64,000 nt of DNA from NCBI GenBank assembly GCA_037975125.1, contig CM075853.1:39455113-39519112 (forward strand), written 5' to 3'. Below the pieces are notes generated by a model. The model did not search any database, was not told the DNA's origin, and saw only the letters and a list, made by a program, of their open reading frames with translations. This stretch comes from Latrodectus hesperus (Eukaryota > Arthropoda > Arachnida > Araneae > Theridiidae). This document shows, piece after piece, positions 51,006 through 63,052 of the stretch (positions are counted from its first letter, which is position 1; each line of letters opens with the position of its first letter). The position numbers were made by a program, and so were the translations under genes.

Positions 51006-52037
51006 ATGCAGAAACGGAATGATTTACTTGACGCCAGAAAAGGCATGGATCATTGGTTTTCGGACCAAGGGTTGAAGCATTTAGGAACTGGCTAAATATG
51101 TGAACTGTTCGCTTGACGTCGTGGTAAACATATACCATGCATGGCAAAATGGAACTGTGACAAACCACCGACGTGGCAAATGTGGTGCACCACAGACCAT
51201 AGATGACAGAAGTGAACGACTATTGCGGAGATGCGTTCCGGTGAGTAGACATGCTAATGTCGAGCAACTGACCACCCATATGAACCAAGGGGCTACCAAC
51301 AGTATTTCTAAACTACTAGCATCAGCAAAACTACTATTCAGCGAAAGTTGCTGTGTCTGGCCCTAAGCAGACACCTTGTTCATGCACCCATACTGACGGC
51401 TGTTCATCGGTGCGGCGACAAGAAATGGCTTTCGAAGAATCATGTTTTATGCACCATCAGACATATGGATGCTGGTGTATACGGCGTGAATACTCTGAAT
51501 TCTGAAAGCAAACATTCTGCAACCATTGCCGGAACCGTCCAGGCTGGAAGGGAGAGCATTATGGTTTGAGGTATGTTTTCTTGTTATTCTCTGGGTTTAC
51601 TCAGCATTGTAGAATGGACGATGAATCAATACAAGTACGCATCTGTCCTTGAGGACCATGTTTACCCCTATATGCGCATTGTTTTTCCTCATGATAATAG
51701 CATTTACCAGCAAGACAGTGCAAAGTGTCATACATCTGGCAATGTACATGCGGGATTTGAATAGCACCAGGTTGAGTTTAATGTTCTTGCCTAGCCAGCA
51801 AATTCACCTAACTTAAACCTAATGTAGATTTTGTGGGGCCATCTCCCTCGTGGTGTTCTTGGCATAGATTTTCACCAAAGTAATCTGGCGCAACTGGATA
51901 CGGCACTGGAGTCGGCATTCATCGTCCCAGTGAACACCTTCAAGAACCTAAATGACTCTCTTCCTGAACGTCTCGCATCAGTCCTCTCTGCGAAAGATAG
52001 TTATTCTGGGTTTCAACAAGTGGTCACATTAATGTGA
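51006..52037 (+). pseudogene. Tc1-like transposase relic (long form, QQDxAxCH type)
   Basis: The reading starts at ATG 51006 ('MQKRNDLLDARKGMDHWFSD'), then shifts frame into 'VNCSLDVVVNIYHAWQNGTV', an HTH-like region. It continues in other frames with 'HAPILTAVHRCG', 'GRESIMV', 'FPHDNSIYQQDSAKCH' (second catalytic Asp present), a 'PANSPNLNLM' segment where the usual SPDLNPIE is degraded and the Glu lost, and the C-terminal 'LPERLASVLSAKDSYSG' ending at stop 52035-52037. At least five stops or shifts. Gene size matches the family (about 340 codons). No matching terminal repeat was found on the right side. Confidence 0.82.
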
Positions 52038-54013
52038 TTGGAATTACATCGATTTAAAGAGTACAGATAAAAATTTTTGCACAATGATATTAAAAAATAA
52101 TATCCTTACTTCATATGTGCTTTAAAGTAAGAAATAAATCATTTGCATTTGAAGAACAAAACTGTTATTTGAATAAAAATAATTAAAATTTGCTCACGAG
52201 ACATTTTGCTGAATATTCCTTGCATTGAAGTTGACGAGAGATTTAATTTTATTTTCACAATTAAATTAAGAGATGCAAAATTCCCAGACTACAACTGCAT
52301 TTGACTTGGGTACTTTAATGTAATGTGTAATTAGGCAACTAAAGTTTTATTTCTCTCCACAAATTAGAAGATTCTCCATATACAACTCTAAGATACAAGA
52401 CCTAGACAAGTTCTTTTACGGATAATTATCTTTATTTAAATACGCGGCAAATATATTTTGAGTAGATATACGGAGTTTTCATAATTTTCTTACATCCAAA
52501 CATCTCTTTGGTTTTGCAACAAAGAAAGTTTCGTTTTTGAATTAAAATGACTGATTTTAAATTAAGTCTAATAAATTTTTGACAGATTTTAATTTTAAAT
52601 TATTCGTTTTTCAGCAATATTTATTAAAGTTAGTTTTACTTTTTCCTAAAATTTAACAATTAATTTGGATTTTAAAATACGCAATGGTTAAGATTTCACC
52701 ATTATTTCTACTATTTAAACTGATCAATATATTTTTACCAAGTCAAAATCCTTTTATTTAAAAACTAAGTTTTAACCACATTTGCAAACATTTTTAAGAA
52801 AACATGAATATATCATATAATTATTTAACAAACTTATAAGGATTCCATAAAAAATGACAAACATTATACATCATTCTACCCATATTCATATACTATATAT
52901 TATTTTAGAAGTAATATTATAATAATTACTCTATACAAGTATTTTGTGATAGAAATGTTTGATATTTTCATTTGATGTCTAATGCATTAAATTATTAGCA
53001 AATGTTTTTGTTCATTATTATTTTTATTAGGCGAGAAAAACAAATGAGAAGAGAGCAGCGTATATTCGAAGTTTAGTTAGTATGATCTCTTTTTATATTT
53101 ATCAGTGTTTAAAACTGGAAATAATTGTTTTTTATTTTTCTCAAATAAAAATCATTTTTTCTCTTGAATCAGTAAATTATTATTATTTTTTAAAAGTTAT
53201 AAAGGTCAATTTACAATAGTTTCTTTTGCAAACATTGCTTTTCTGGATGTTGATAAATTGAAATTGCATATAACTTGTGCATTTTTGAGCATAACTTCCT
53301 TTTGCTGATTTACTGCATTATTATATCATTACCTTATTTAAAAATGCTATGTATTTTAAACAAATATTAATAAATAATAGTTTTGCTTATAATGGCATTT
53401 ATTATGTTCGATAGATATTTATTTCAAATAAATATTTTTTATTCACCAGAAAAACAATCTTCAAGTATGGAAGCTGATAAAATTTATGCGTATTTCAGAA
53501 TTCTTCCGAAACTTTTAAAATAATTTGTTATATTATTTCAGTTTGAAATATTATACAGCAATTAAATCAAAGGGCGTTTTTAAACGAGAAATAGATTAAT
53601 TTGATTAGCAACGATACTAAATAATTGATAAATCGGAGTATATATGTGCCTGCTCTGTGACATTCTATTTTGTAAAATTTAGAAACATTCACCAATTATT
53701 TTTAAGGAAATTAAGAGTACTTACTGCATCACTAGCTGTGAAGTTATACCGGCATTGCTGAGAAACTCAAAAAAATTTATTTAAATATAAAAAAGTGCAA
53801 ACTATCATGGTGTGTCCAATGCTGCATTTATTATCCATAATTTATATCTCAAGAGATTACGCTATTTTGGAATACATTAGCTGATGACTCTGCAGTCCCT
53901 TTTAGCAATAAAATACTAATTTTATACAGTTTTAAGATTTTCAAGCCCTAGAAAAATCCACTTCTTGGAGAAGATCGGATTCTTTGAAATGCATAACAAA
54001 TCATCGCGATGAC
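52038..54013. other. AT-rich DNA without recognised genes
   Basis: Nothing supportable was seen. Confidence 0.55.
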
Positions 54014-54021
54014 TTCTTAAG
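54014..54021. repeat. hAT target site duplication, left copy
   Basis: 'ttcttaag' against 'cacttaag' at 55061-55068, 6 of 8 equal, the CTTAAG core identical. Confidence 0.6.
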
Positions 54022-55060
54022 TAGGTTTGCCAAACGTCCCGCTTTTCAGACAAAATCCTAGAGTCCCGGCTGGTTTACTTCACGTCCCGGTAAAAATAGA
54101 ATTTGATTTTATAGATGACCAAAAATGCCTAAAAATAATTAACTGTAAGGGATTATTTAGAATAATTTGTCATTTATTGAAAAAGGAACACTAAAGAAGA
54201 GTATGAAAAAAGAACATATAGAAGGGTATGAAAAAGGAACGCTATATAAGAGTATGAAAAAGGAACACTATAGAAGAGTATGAAAAAGGAACACTATAGA
54301 AGAGTATGAAAAAGGAATAGGAACACTATAGAAGAGTATGAAAAAGGAATAGGAACACTATAGAAGAGTATGAAAAAGGAATAGGAACACTATAAAAGAG
54401 TATGAAAAAGGAACATTATAAAAAGAGTATGAAAAAGGAACACTATAGAAGAATATGAAAAAGGAACACTGTAGAAGAGTGATGGTCTGTTAATAAATAA
54501 TACTGTCATCGTACTGTCTTGTTTATCCAACCGTGTCCATGCGCGAAGTTGTACTTGCTAAGGTGAGTTTTCTGTTAAATTGGGATCAGTGGAAGAAAGA
54601 AGAGACTATCAAAGGTGTGATTATTGCAAGTGAAGCCAAATGGTTCAGGCTGTTTCGTCAGTTCAAGGAGAATAACTTATCAGCTCCCAGATCAGTACTG
54701 TTGAATATGCTTTCTACTTACCTGGGACATCTGAACCAGCATTTTCTGTAATGAATAATGCATGGACTGGTGATAGGGGTTTGATGAAGGCTTCATCACA
54801 TATATAATTAATATCGCATTTGCCTATAAAGATTTTTACAAGATTAAAACCAAGTTAGTCTAAAAATATCCTGGCCAACGATAGGTACATGTAAATATTA
54901 CTCTAATTTTTATTCATCATTTATAACTAACTCATCAATATTAACAAGTAGAATTTTTTTATATTTTTATGCTTCTCATTTTTTTACTATTACTATTGAT
55001 TTAAGGTCCTAAACAGTAATCATCATTCCGGTTGAACATTTCAGAAATCTGGCAAGCCTA
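54022..55060 (+). mobile_element. hAT element relic with minisatellite and transposase 3' remnant
   Basis: Left end 'taggtttgccaaacgtcccg' (from 54022); the right end read inward from 55060 begins 'taggcttgccagatttc'. They agree at 11 of the first 13 bases, typical of short hAT ends. The 8-bp flanks match at 6 positions. The interior holds a 26-bp minisatellite (54179-54481) and a transposase remnant (about 54533-54830): 'MLSTYLGHLNQHFL', then after a frameshift 'VMNNAWTGDRGLMKASSH', resembling the C-terminal hAT dimerisation region. It is non-functional. Confidence 0.78.
54179..54481. repeat. 26/32-bp minisatellite, about 11 units
   Basis: Unit 'gaaaaaggaacactatagaa' plus 'gagtat'. Three central units carry a 6-base insertion giving 'gaaaaaggaataggaacact' (32 bp). 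Outer units diverge more than inner ones, as expected from unequal exchange. Confidence 0.9.
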
Positions 55061-55068
55061 CACTTAAG
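55061..55068. repeat. hAT target site duplication, right copy
   Basis: 'cacttaag', see 54014-54021. Confidence 0.6.
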
Positions 55069-57848
55069 CATCAATTCGGCCGGGATTTGGTTTTGGTGAC
55101 CGTTTAGACATTTAGACTATTAGACAGTTTAGACCGTTTCGGTGTAATTAAATAAAAATAAGTAAATGAAGAAATGACATTCTTCAGTTAGACGTAACAA
55201 GTGATATTGTTAAATTGATATTGCTTTAACACTGTTATTTGAAACGTTAATTTTATTTAAACCCATTTTTGCTGCGAATGAATAAATTATGATTTTTTAC
55301 AAGCTTACGTTGTATTTTTATCAACAATTTAAATTTAATGAATTACTTAACAATGTCTCCAATGACAATATTTCCTACGTGATGATTTGTTTTCGTCTGG
55401 TTCTCAGAAAAACGCTAAGGAAATGAGTGTTATATTTTCATATTTATATAATAGTATATTATAGTATAAAGAAAAATTTACATGGCAATATATTTTTTGC
55501 TATAGTATGTAAATTTTCTATACTCTTTAGAATGCATTACTTTTTTAATTATGTTCTTTTAATTTTCATTTTGAATCTGTATTAATATTGATCTTTACAA
55601 TTTGCATACACACCAACAAGCACAATTGTATTTTATTTCCTCAAATAAGCTCCTGTCTATGTTAGTTGAAATTACTCTCTTTGTTTGAGAACTTGCAAAA
55701 TAAAGTAGTTCGCGATCAACAAATTTGCGAAGTTACAAATCTTCATTCGAAAGATAATCAGTAGCGAAGGTAATCAGATTCATTTCAAAAATGGAGAAGC
55801 ATTTAAGGAATAATAGTCAGAATCGCTGATAAAGTTACCACGATATCTTCTGTATCGTTTTCTGCTCCAAGCAAATATAGAACCGAGAAACTACCGAACG
55901 CTTGAGTGCTCTGCAATTAACTTTCTTCTGTTGATTTACTTAACTCATGGTGCCTTTGGCTGTATAAATCTCATCAGAATTAAATATTCGAACTTGAGCA
56001 ATCGCCTCGAGAAGTGAGAAGATGGGAATGATAGATGGATTATTCGCTCAGGTGAGAATTTTTCATCGCCAAAATTAAACTAAATTCTCTCCGCCTATAC
56101 AAGGCGTTGCTTTTAAAGAGAATGATCAATGAACTCTGGAACTCCTAGTTTTTGAACTCTCTTTCGCAAGCCTTTAAAAAAATCTATTTGACCTTCACAA
56201 GGTTGAATAATTAGTATATGCTTTGACCTTTTAGATTACAAAGTACACCCTTGAAAGAGGTGGAATTAATCTAATTCGTGTATATAATGAAATAACTCTT
56301 TTGGTTTTCTTTTTCTTATTCTCTGGGATTAAAATTTAGGATACAAAATTTTTCAGGCAAAAACTCAAAGGAAAATATTTCAATAAAAAAGTAATTCAAG
56401 TTTATTTTATTTTTGAGAATTTATTAATTGAAACAATAATTTGTGCTTCTCAAATGGGAACAAAAAAATGGCCACATAAATTAAATAAACAACAATTACA
56501 TATCCTGCATTATTAAAATATTTTTCTAAATGACATAATATTTGGTTGAGGATCATAAAAAAGTTGTAAATAAAATAGTTTTCTGCAACTAATTGTCTAT
56601 TGGGTATCAACTGAAGTATTTTATTAAGAGTGCAATAAAATTTAGATGTGTAATGATGAAAAATATACCGTAGATAATTGTTTTAATTTGCAACGGAATT
56701 TATCTTAGTAAATTTTGTTAATGTTTTCATAGGTTGTTTTAGAAAATAACACAAGCTTTTAACAAGATTCATGTCGTCTATTTTTGATAGATCACCACAA
56801 AGTTTTTCACGCTTTCATTTATAATACAAAATTTGCGTTTTTAAAAGGTGTTTTCTTGTTAGAAATATATATTTTTAAGTATGTGGAAACATAATAATGA
56901 TGACGAGACATTGTGTGGATTTTTTTGTAACGTTTTCATATTTCCTCCATTAGTTTTCTTTGTTCCAACAAATAAGATTATAAAACATAAATAGAAATCT
57001 CCAAGCAAAAATAGAACTCATATCTTTCTCTGTCTTTACCACACCATAACTTATTAAGTTGTTCAAAAGAACTGGCTACGTGTTTACACTTTGATTAGTG
57101 CCGATGAGCTATAGTCAACACAGAAACACAATTGAGTGATTAAAATCAAATGTTTTTGGTCAAGAAAATTCGCTGCTTTCACATAGATATTTCATTGGGT
57201 TCATAGTATCTCTTTTGCAGATACTATAATTTCTTAGTATTGGCAAATTTCTTATTTCTAACAAATTATTATAATTTGTTATATTTATTCATCAGAAAAG
57301 TTAGGAGATAGTATCTGATTCAGCATGGTCCAAAAGTTTAACATATTAGTTCGAACATGTTAACTTTTTCTTACTTTTTTTTTACTACAATACGTTGCAC
57401 ACTAACTCATCAGGGAATTTAAGAATGTGGGATTCCTTAGTACATGTATATATATAAAAGCAGAATGCTTTAAAGTAAAACACATTAATATACTATGCAG
57501 AATATTATTTGGCTTCATTTATATGTACTCGATTAATTTCTGTTATTAATTTTTCACAAATAATACGTTAAATATGTTTTTCACAAATAATACATTAAAT
57601 ATTCCCAAGTAATACTGTAAATGAAATGGCATGAATTCTAATTAGGATAAACATTTGAGAACTAATATTTGCAGTACGAAATACCAGCTGAACAAATGCT
57701 CTCAATATTATATAAGGATCTTATAATATTGCCAAAGTTCAGACTTGAATTTTCCTATACATATTAATTGACAATAATTAAGATATCATAATAGATCAAG
57801 AGTTAGTTTTCAAACACTTTACTTTTAGGGCAAGGGTACTGTATAATC
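55069..57848. other. AT-rich DNA without recognised genes
   Basis: Apart from a small cluster of 'tttagac' repeats at about 55105-55137, nothing was identified. The ORF at 56407-56610 (-) has no recognisable family. Confidence 0.5.
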
Positions 57849-58875
57849 TAGGTTGCCAAATTCTGAGATTGATGATTCTTTGGCGGATTTTTTTATGTAT
57901 CTGGCAACCTCGTTTTTATTACGTCATACATATGGAGACCTATAAGAATTATGCAGAAAATTCTATTTTGGTAATCCTAGTATTTACGTCATCGCACATG
58001 TCACGATACGTCTTTTTGCAACATTTCTTCATCGCCAAAAAAATTCGGAATTTGGAATCATGGATTATACGGCACCTGTGCCACTTTTAGTGATATGCAT
58101 GCATTAAATCATACGTATAAATAAACTAATTCATATAAATTATATATTCTTACGATAAGAAATATTATACACTTATTAAGAAATTACTTACATATTTTGT
58201 AAATTTAATTATTTGATATTTGAAGATTTTATTATATTACCTAAAGCTTTCTATTTGACTCTACTTTTTCCAATTTAGTATTTTCAATAAAATTATATCT
58301 TTAAAATTATTACAAGATATATATTTATATATACATTATTTTGAATTCTTATATCTTTTCTTCAAGTATTGATCCCATCAAAATATATATATAAAACATT
58401 TAATAAGAATTGGTATTTAAAGTTCTCTGATGAGTTATTGATGACAGAAAATCTCTTCGCATTTCATAAATGAAGGAAAGATTTATATAAAGTTTTCGGA
58501 ATTTAGTAACAGATGCATGCTTGTTTCAAAAACATCCGCTTGATTTGCGTTTATTCTCATTACTTTTGACGGTCTGTGATTGGTAACACTGATCAAACTT
58601 TCTGAAATTAAATTTTTATTTTATGCCCATTATTTTATACATTTTGTCTGAAATGAAATTATTGTCACGAGTTTCAAATGTTATCATATTCATTAAAGTA
58701 TTACAGATATGCATTATGAAACAATTATATTAGATTCATCTGGGACCATCATGATTGCATATAAAATCAAAAGAAATAAGCAACCTAATGTTTTTAAAAA
58801 CTGTTTCATCAAGTAATGTTTAAACATTCTGATCGCTGCTTTAATTTACTGGATTACTGTGATATTGGATTATGC
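57849..58875. other. Unassigned DNA with a short inverted repeat
   Basis: 'aggttgcca' near 57851 pairs with 'tggcaacct' near 57901. A 73-codon frame (57869-58090, +) overlaps it without recognisable homology. The rest is AT-rich. Confidence 0.4.
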
Positions 58876-58950
58876 TGATGTTTAATAAATTACTTTGTAA
58901 TTTTGAACCACATTCGAGTGACGAAGTTGACAGTTGAGCTGGCAGTCTCC
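58876..58950. repeat. Dispersed repeat, copy 2
   Basis: Similar to 35478-35556 over about 75 bases, including the shared 'accac' and 'agtgacg' blocks. Confidence 0.5.
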
Positions 58951-60075
58951 TTTTCACGACACGCTACACTAGCGGCGAGACAAGTCCATGCTCAGCAGAG
59001 CACAGATTTGCTTGTCTATACTTTGAAGTGAAATTAACGTTACATAATTCATATGAATTCTTAATCTTTGCAATTGAAATTAAATTTTATAAAGTTATTT
59101 CATAAATTGATATCATATTAGAATAATACACTGATATATTTGCATCAGTATATGTTATCTTACGACAAAATTCAGAAGAAAATGTTTAATAAATTTTAAG
59201 CACTGTTAATCTATAATTTGATATCTGATATCCTTTATCCCTGTATATTGTTCAACCATTCAACAGAGCATCATAAAGTGTACACCTTCCATTTATGAGA
59301 AATTTTACCACTTAATGCCATTCCAATTTCGAACATGCAAGAATGAAAGTTAATTTATGCATTATTTTAAGTGTGAAGAATTATACGTTATAAAATTCTC
59401 AAATAATCTTATCTGAAGAGAAAGAAACAATTAAAAATACTTTTGGTGCAATTTGTCAGTTGTTTGCTCGAATCGAAGTAAAAAACTGCTCACTTTTCAG
59501 AACGGTTGCTGTATTGTCATGCGCCAGTTAACATGCAAAGCGTTACTTTCGAGCGAACCTCGATTCTTGCACTGATAAATCTGATTTGGAATTTATTCCG
59601 TAAATGTAAATTAACCTTTATAAGCCTAACTCTTGGACGTTGTATCAGTGAGATGAAAGAAAACGAAGACTTTCTTTTGTGCATATCTGGAGCGGTTCTA
59701 TCAAAACTAGCAAGCGTAACTTGCCCTAACAGAACAAAGTCGATAGAACAGACTTTTTGTTCCCCAGAATCGAACACGAAACATTTTTTTCTTTTTCTCT
59801 AGAATGAATGAAAAGCGACGGCGGATCGGACTTGATAATGGAAAACACTGAAAGCTAATTGATTTCATTTGTTGGATAATAGAGAAGGTTTTTTGAAGAG
59901 CATAGTCTCGTATAATGAGATCAGATGTGTTAAAGTTGCTCTCATTGTAAAATGGATGGTTCACATTAAAATGCTATAAAAGTTCTTGTGTTCGATTTTT
60001 TGTATTACATTTTTTATTTAAATTAATTGTGTAAATTTACCTTTTTTAGACTTCTTCCCTCGGTTCGTTTATTAA
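58951..60075. other. Unassigned DNA; open frames on both strands at 59506-59964
   Basis: The stretch 59506-59964 is open on the + strand (59506-59802) and on two - strand frames (59777-59517, 59964-59707), and is less AT-rich than its flanks. None of the translations resembles a family I know, so I do not call a gene. Confidence 0.35.
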
Positions 60076-60134
60076 TTTATCACTTGATGGTTAATTTTTG
60101 ATCTCAAGATCGAAATCAATCATCAAGTGATAAA
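60076..60134. repeat. 59-nt foldback hairpin
   Basis: The outer 14 bases (60076-60089, 'tttatcacttgatg') are perfectly complementary to 60121-60134. The inner part pairs imperfectly down to a very small loop around 'ctca'. It could be a relic of a foldback element; a microRNA precursor is less likely because the loop is so small. Confidence 0.75.
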
Positions 60135-62683
60135 GCGGTAATTATGATTTTAAAGTAGATTCTGCGTTAATTTCAAATATTCCTGTTCAAAAAATAAGCA
60201 TCCAGGAAATGTTGGATCGGAGAATTGATTGATTGATAATTGATAATACATTGATCCTTCAATAACCAACTTGGAAATTTAGTCTTCAAAGAAATAATGT
60301 GAGTGATAAATATGTAAATGAAAAAAAATATTTGTACTTAGTAACATAATTAATGGAATATGAACAGAAGATTAAAAAAAACATACACTACGCAATTAGA
60401 ATTAAAATTACTGTTTTGATGTTTTGAGGGAAAAAAACCATAATGAGAAAAGTCTATTTTTAATGAAGTTTAAAACAATAATAAACTTAACAAAAATAAT
60501 GAAATTATTGAAAATTAAAACTTATAACGTCCATAAGGAGTCAGCAATTGCACTTCGAATATTCCATTTATGTGAAATTGAAATGATGGTTTTATATATG
60601 TTTAAAAATGCAAAGAAAGATAAAGTTTCAAATGTCAATTTAAATATGAACAACATTAGATACAACATAGACTGATACCTTTAATTTTAAAATTATTTAC
60701 TATTATTTTCACCATCGAATAGTCATAAGTTAATTCAAGATCTCATGTTTATAATCGTTTTTACTTTGTTTGCTTTACAGTTTTTGTGCTCCTGGTTGTC
60801 AACTGTTTCTGACTCGAAGTCGCTCAACATAATCAATCAACTCGTACTTTTGAATAATGGCCGAGTAAAGAGTTTCAGAATTACTATCCTCTTCTACACA
60901 TATTGAAAACGCACCGACAGAAAACTATTTTGTCCGTTATTAGTTAACCGTTTTAGGTTTTATATACATAATAAACATATTACACACAGTAAATTATATT
61001 CAAATATAATCTAGATCTGAGTTGAAACCAATATTTTCCAATACCAAGAGCTTGTTTGAGTGCATCGATTGGTAAAATATTAAAATTATTCAAATAATAT
61101 ATTAATTTAAATTATTTAGTTAACTAAAGAAATCAGTACAGTACAATAGCTACAATGTACTCGCTAGGGCTAATCAGAACAGTATAAAGTCTAGGATTTA
61201 GATTTACAATTCTATTGATAAAAGAAAAGATCAGATGATTGGATGAAAACTAGATAAGTTTATTATTCATTCCTTACATCAAATAAATGTTACGACAAGG
61301 AAGTTAAAAAAAACCCAGATTAAGTTGATTGTATATTTTTATAGGATAAATACCTAAATATCAGTTTTTCATCTACCTAAATGCTCAGTTAGAATTGATT
61401 AAATCACATAGAAGAAACATAAATTGATTGATGTAATACATCTTCAAATTGTTTAATAAATTGTAGATAAAAAATAAAAATATTAAATATCTGAACATCA
61501 ATAGTAATGGCAGTTTTAAAATAGAAAATGTTTTACTTTTATATTTATTTAAATTCAAGATGTGTGCTATTACTCTTATTTTGAGTAAACATTTAATTTA
61601 ATTGTGCGACCATAATGATTTCGGTTAAAATTGTAATACTTGGTGGAACATATAGAGTATTAGTGGAATAAAACTATTTTTTCAGCTTTTAACTATAGAC
61701 ATTGAAAAATATCTTTTCAACTGCAAAATATGCTCAAAATAAAAATATTTTTTTTGTTGCATAAAACTAATATAGAATAAAAATTAATTTTTTGAAATAC
61801 AAATTATAATGCGCAAACGTTTAGTTCATTTATTTAATAAAATTTTGTTCTAATATTTAGTTCTAATTTAAAAACATTTGCTCCCTCTATTATTAAAATT
61901 GACCAGTTAATACTGTTGAAAATATTCATCAAAATTCTAAAAAATGTACACAAAAAAAATAAATAAAAAAAAACTAGCAGAATTATAAAAATAAAATAAA
62001 TAATTTTTTATATTATACACATTTTTATATTATACAGATATTTTATGTTACATATATGTGTGTGTTTTATATATTTTTGTGTACTAAGAATCCTTCCTAA
62101 ATAAGTTAATAATTATCTGAAGACCTTTTAGAGGTCAAATAAAAAGTTAGATAATATATATTTTTTACAAAAACACAATTTATATGTAGAGTTTATCTAA
62201 AATATATATAATTTTTCATTTGAAAAAATTTTCTGTTAGAAACAAATTTTTATAAGTGAAATTTTGCAGAAATATAACAGACTCGCTAATTTCTGAACAT
62301 TCTATGTATTATCAATTTATAATAACGAGCGACTTATTAAGTTGTTGAAATGTTGCTGTGGTAAGCAACGGGTTACATGTAATAATTTATATAAAAACGT
62401 TTTTAAAAATTCATTTATAGCTTAAACTTTACAAAACTAGTAACAGTAAAATGCGGAAAACTATTACAGAATATTACCATGTCTTTAATTCCAAGAATAA
62501 ATTTCCTTTTTTAATATATTGTCAAGAAATTTTCATATTGTATTCATTCACATTCAGGATCTCCTTCGAAAATTTAAAATATGTAACCGCAAATAAGATC
62601 CGTATTGTTATTTAATTTATAGCCACTGTTTTATCAAAATCATTGGGAAATTCCACAGTTAAGGTAAATCCTGTTTAAATTCC
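60135..62683. other. AT-rich DNA without recognised genes
   Basis: The open frame 60424-60675 (+) is low-complexity (Lys/Ile/Asn rich) and probably chance. Nothing else was found. Confidence 0.5.
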
Positions 62684-63052
62684 TCAATGACTTTCCATTT
62701 CCTTCTTGCACAGATCGCCAAAAAAATGGCGCAATTTCGCCGTTTCCGGCAGACGATCTACAAAAAAATTTTTTCGGTATCTATTCAACCCAAACGATAA
62801 TTTTTTTCTTTTCCTCTCACACACCCTCACCATAACCCTAAAATAGGTCAAGTAGTGGAATTCGGACACAAGAAAGGATCGAAACGGACCTCCTATGGCA
62901 GTTAGAGAGCATCCGGGTCTTTTCTCCAAGAAGTGAATGAAACGACGAGGCGAAAGGTGGGGGACAAAAGTAGAAAAGAGAGAAAAAAAAAGTATTATAA
63001 TGGAAAAGTTCCGCGCCAGTGGAGCTCCGTAGAAATTACCATCGACTTTCAC
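62684..63052 (-). CDS. Unassigned 122-codon ORF in a less AT-rich patch
   Basis: An ATG-initiated frame of 122 codons, 'MKVDGNFYGAPLARNFSIII' to '...FFGDLCKKEMESH'. Base composition is distinctly less AT-rich than the surrounding 5 kb. The product is basic, with one hydrophobic stretch (about residues 17-33) and many Arg/Phe; no motif is recognisable. It could be a real small gene, an exon, or an open frame within an uncatalogued repeat. The last is my leading guess, because similar isolated patches in this window are mobile elements. No splice or promoter evidence was found. Confidence 0.25.
   Translation of the reverse strand: MKVDGNFYGAPLARNFSIIILFFSLFSTFVPHLSPRRFIHFLEKRPGCSLTAIGGPFRSFLVSEFHYLTYFRVMVRVCERKRKKLSFGLNRYRKNFFVDRLPETAKLRHFFGDLCKKEMESH

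Noticed and set aside
60076..60134. microRNA precursor
   Set aside because: The terminal loop is only a few bases and the stem arms are mismatched in the inner part; a microRNA call needs small-RNA data.
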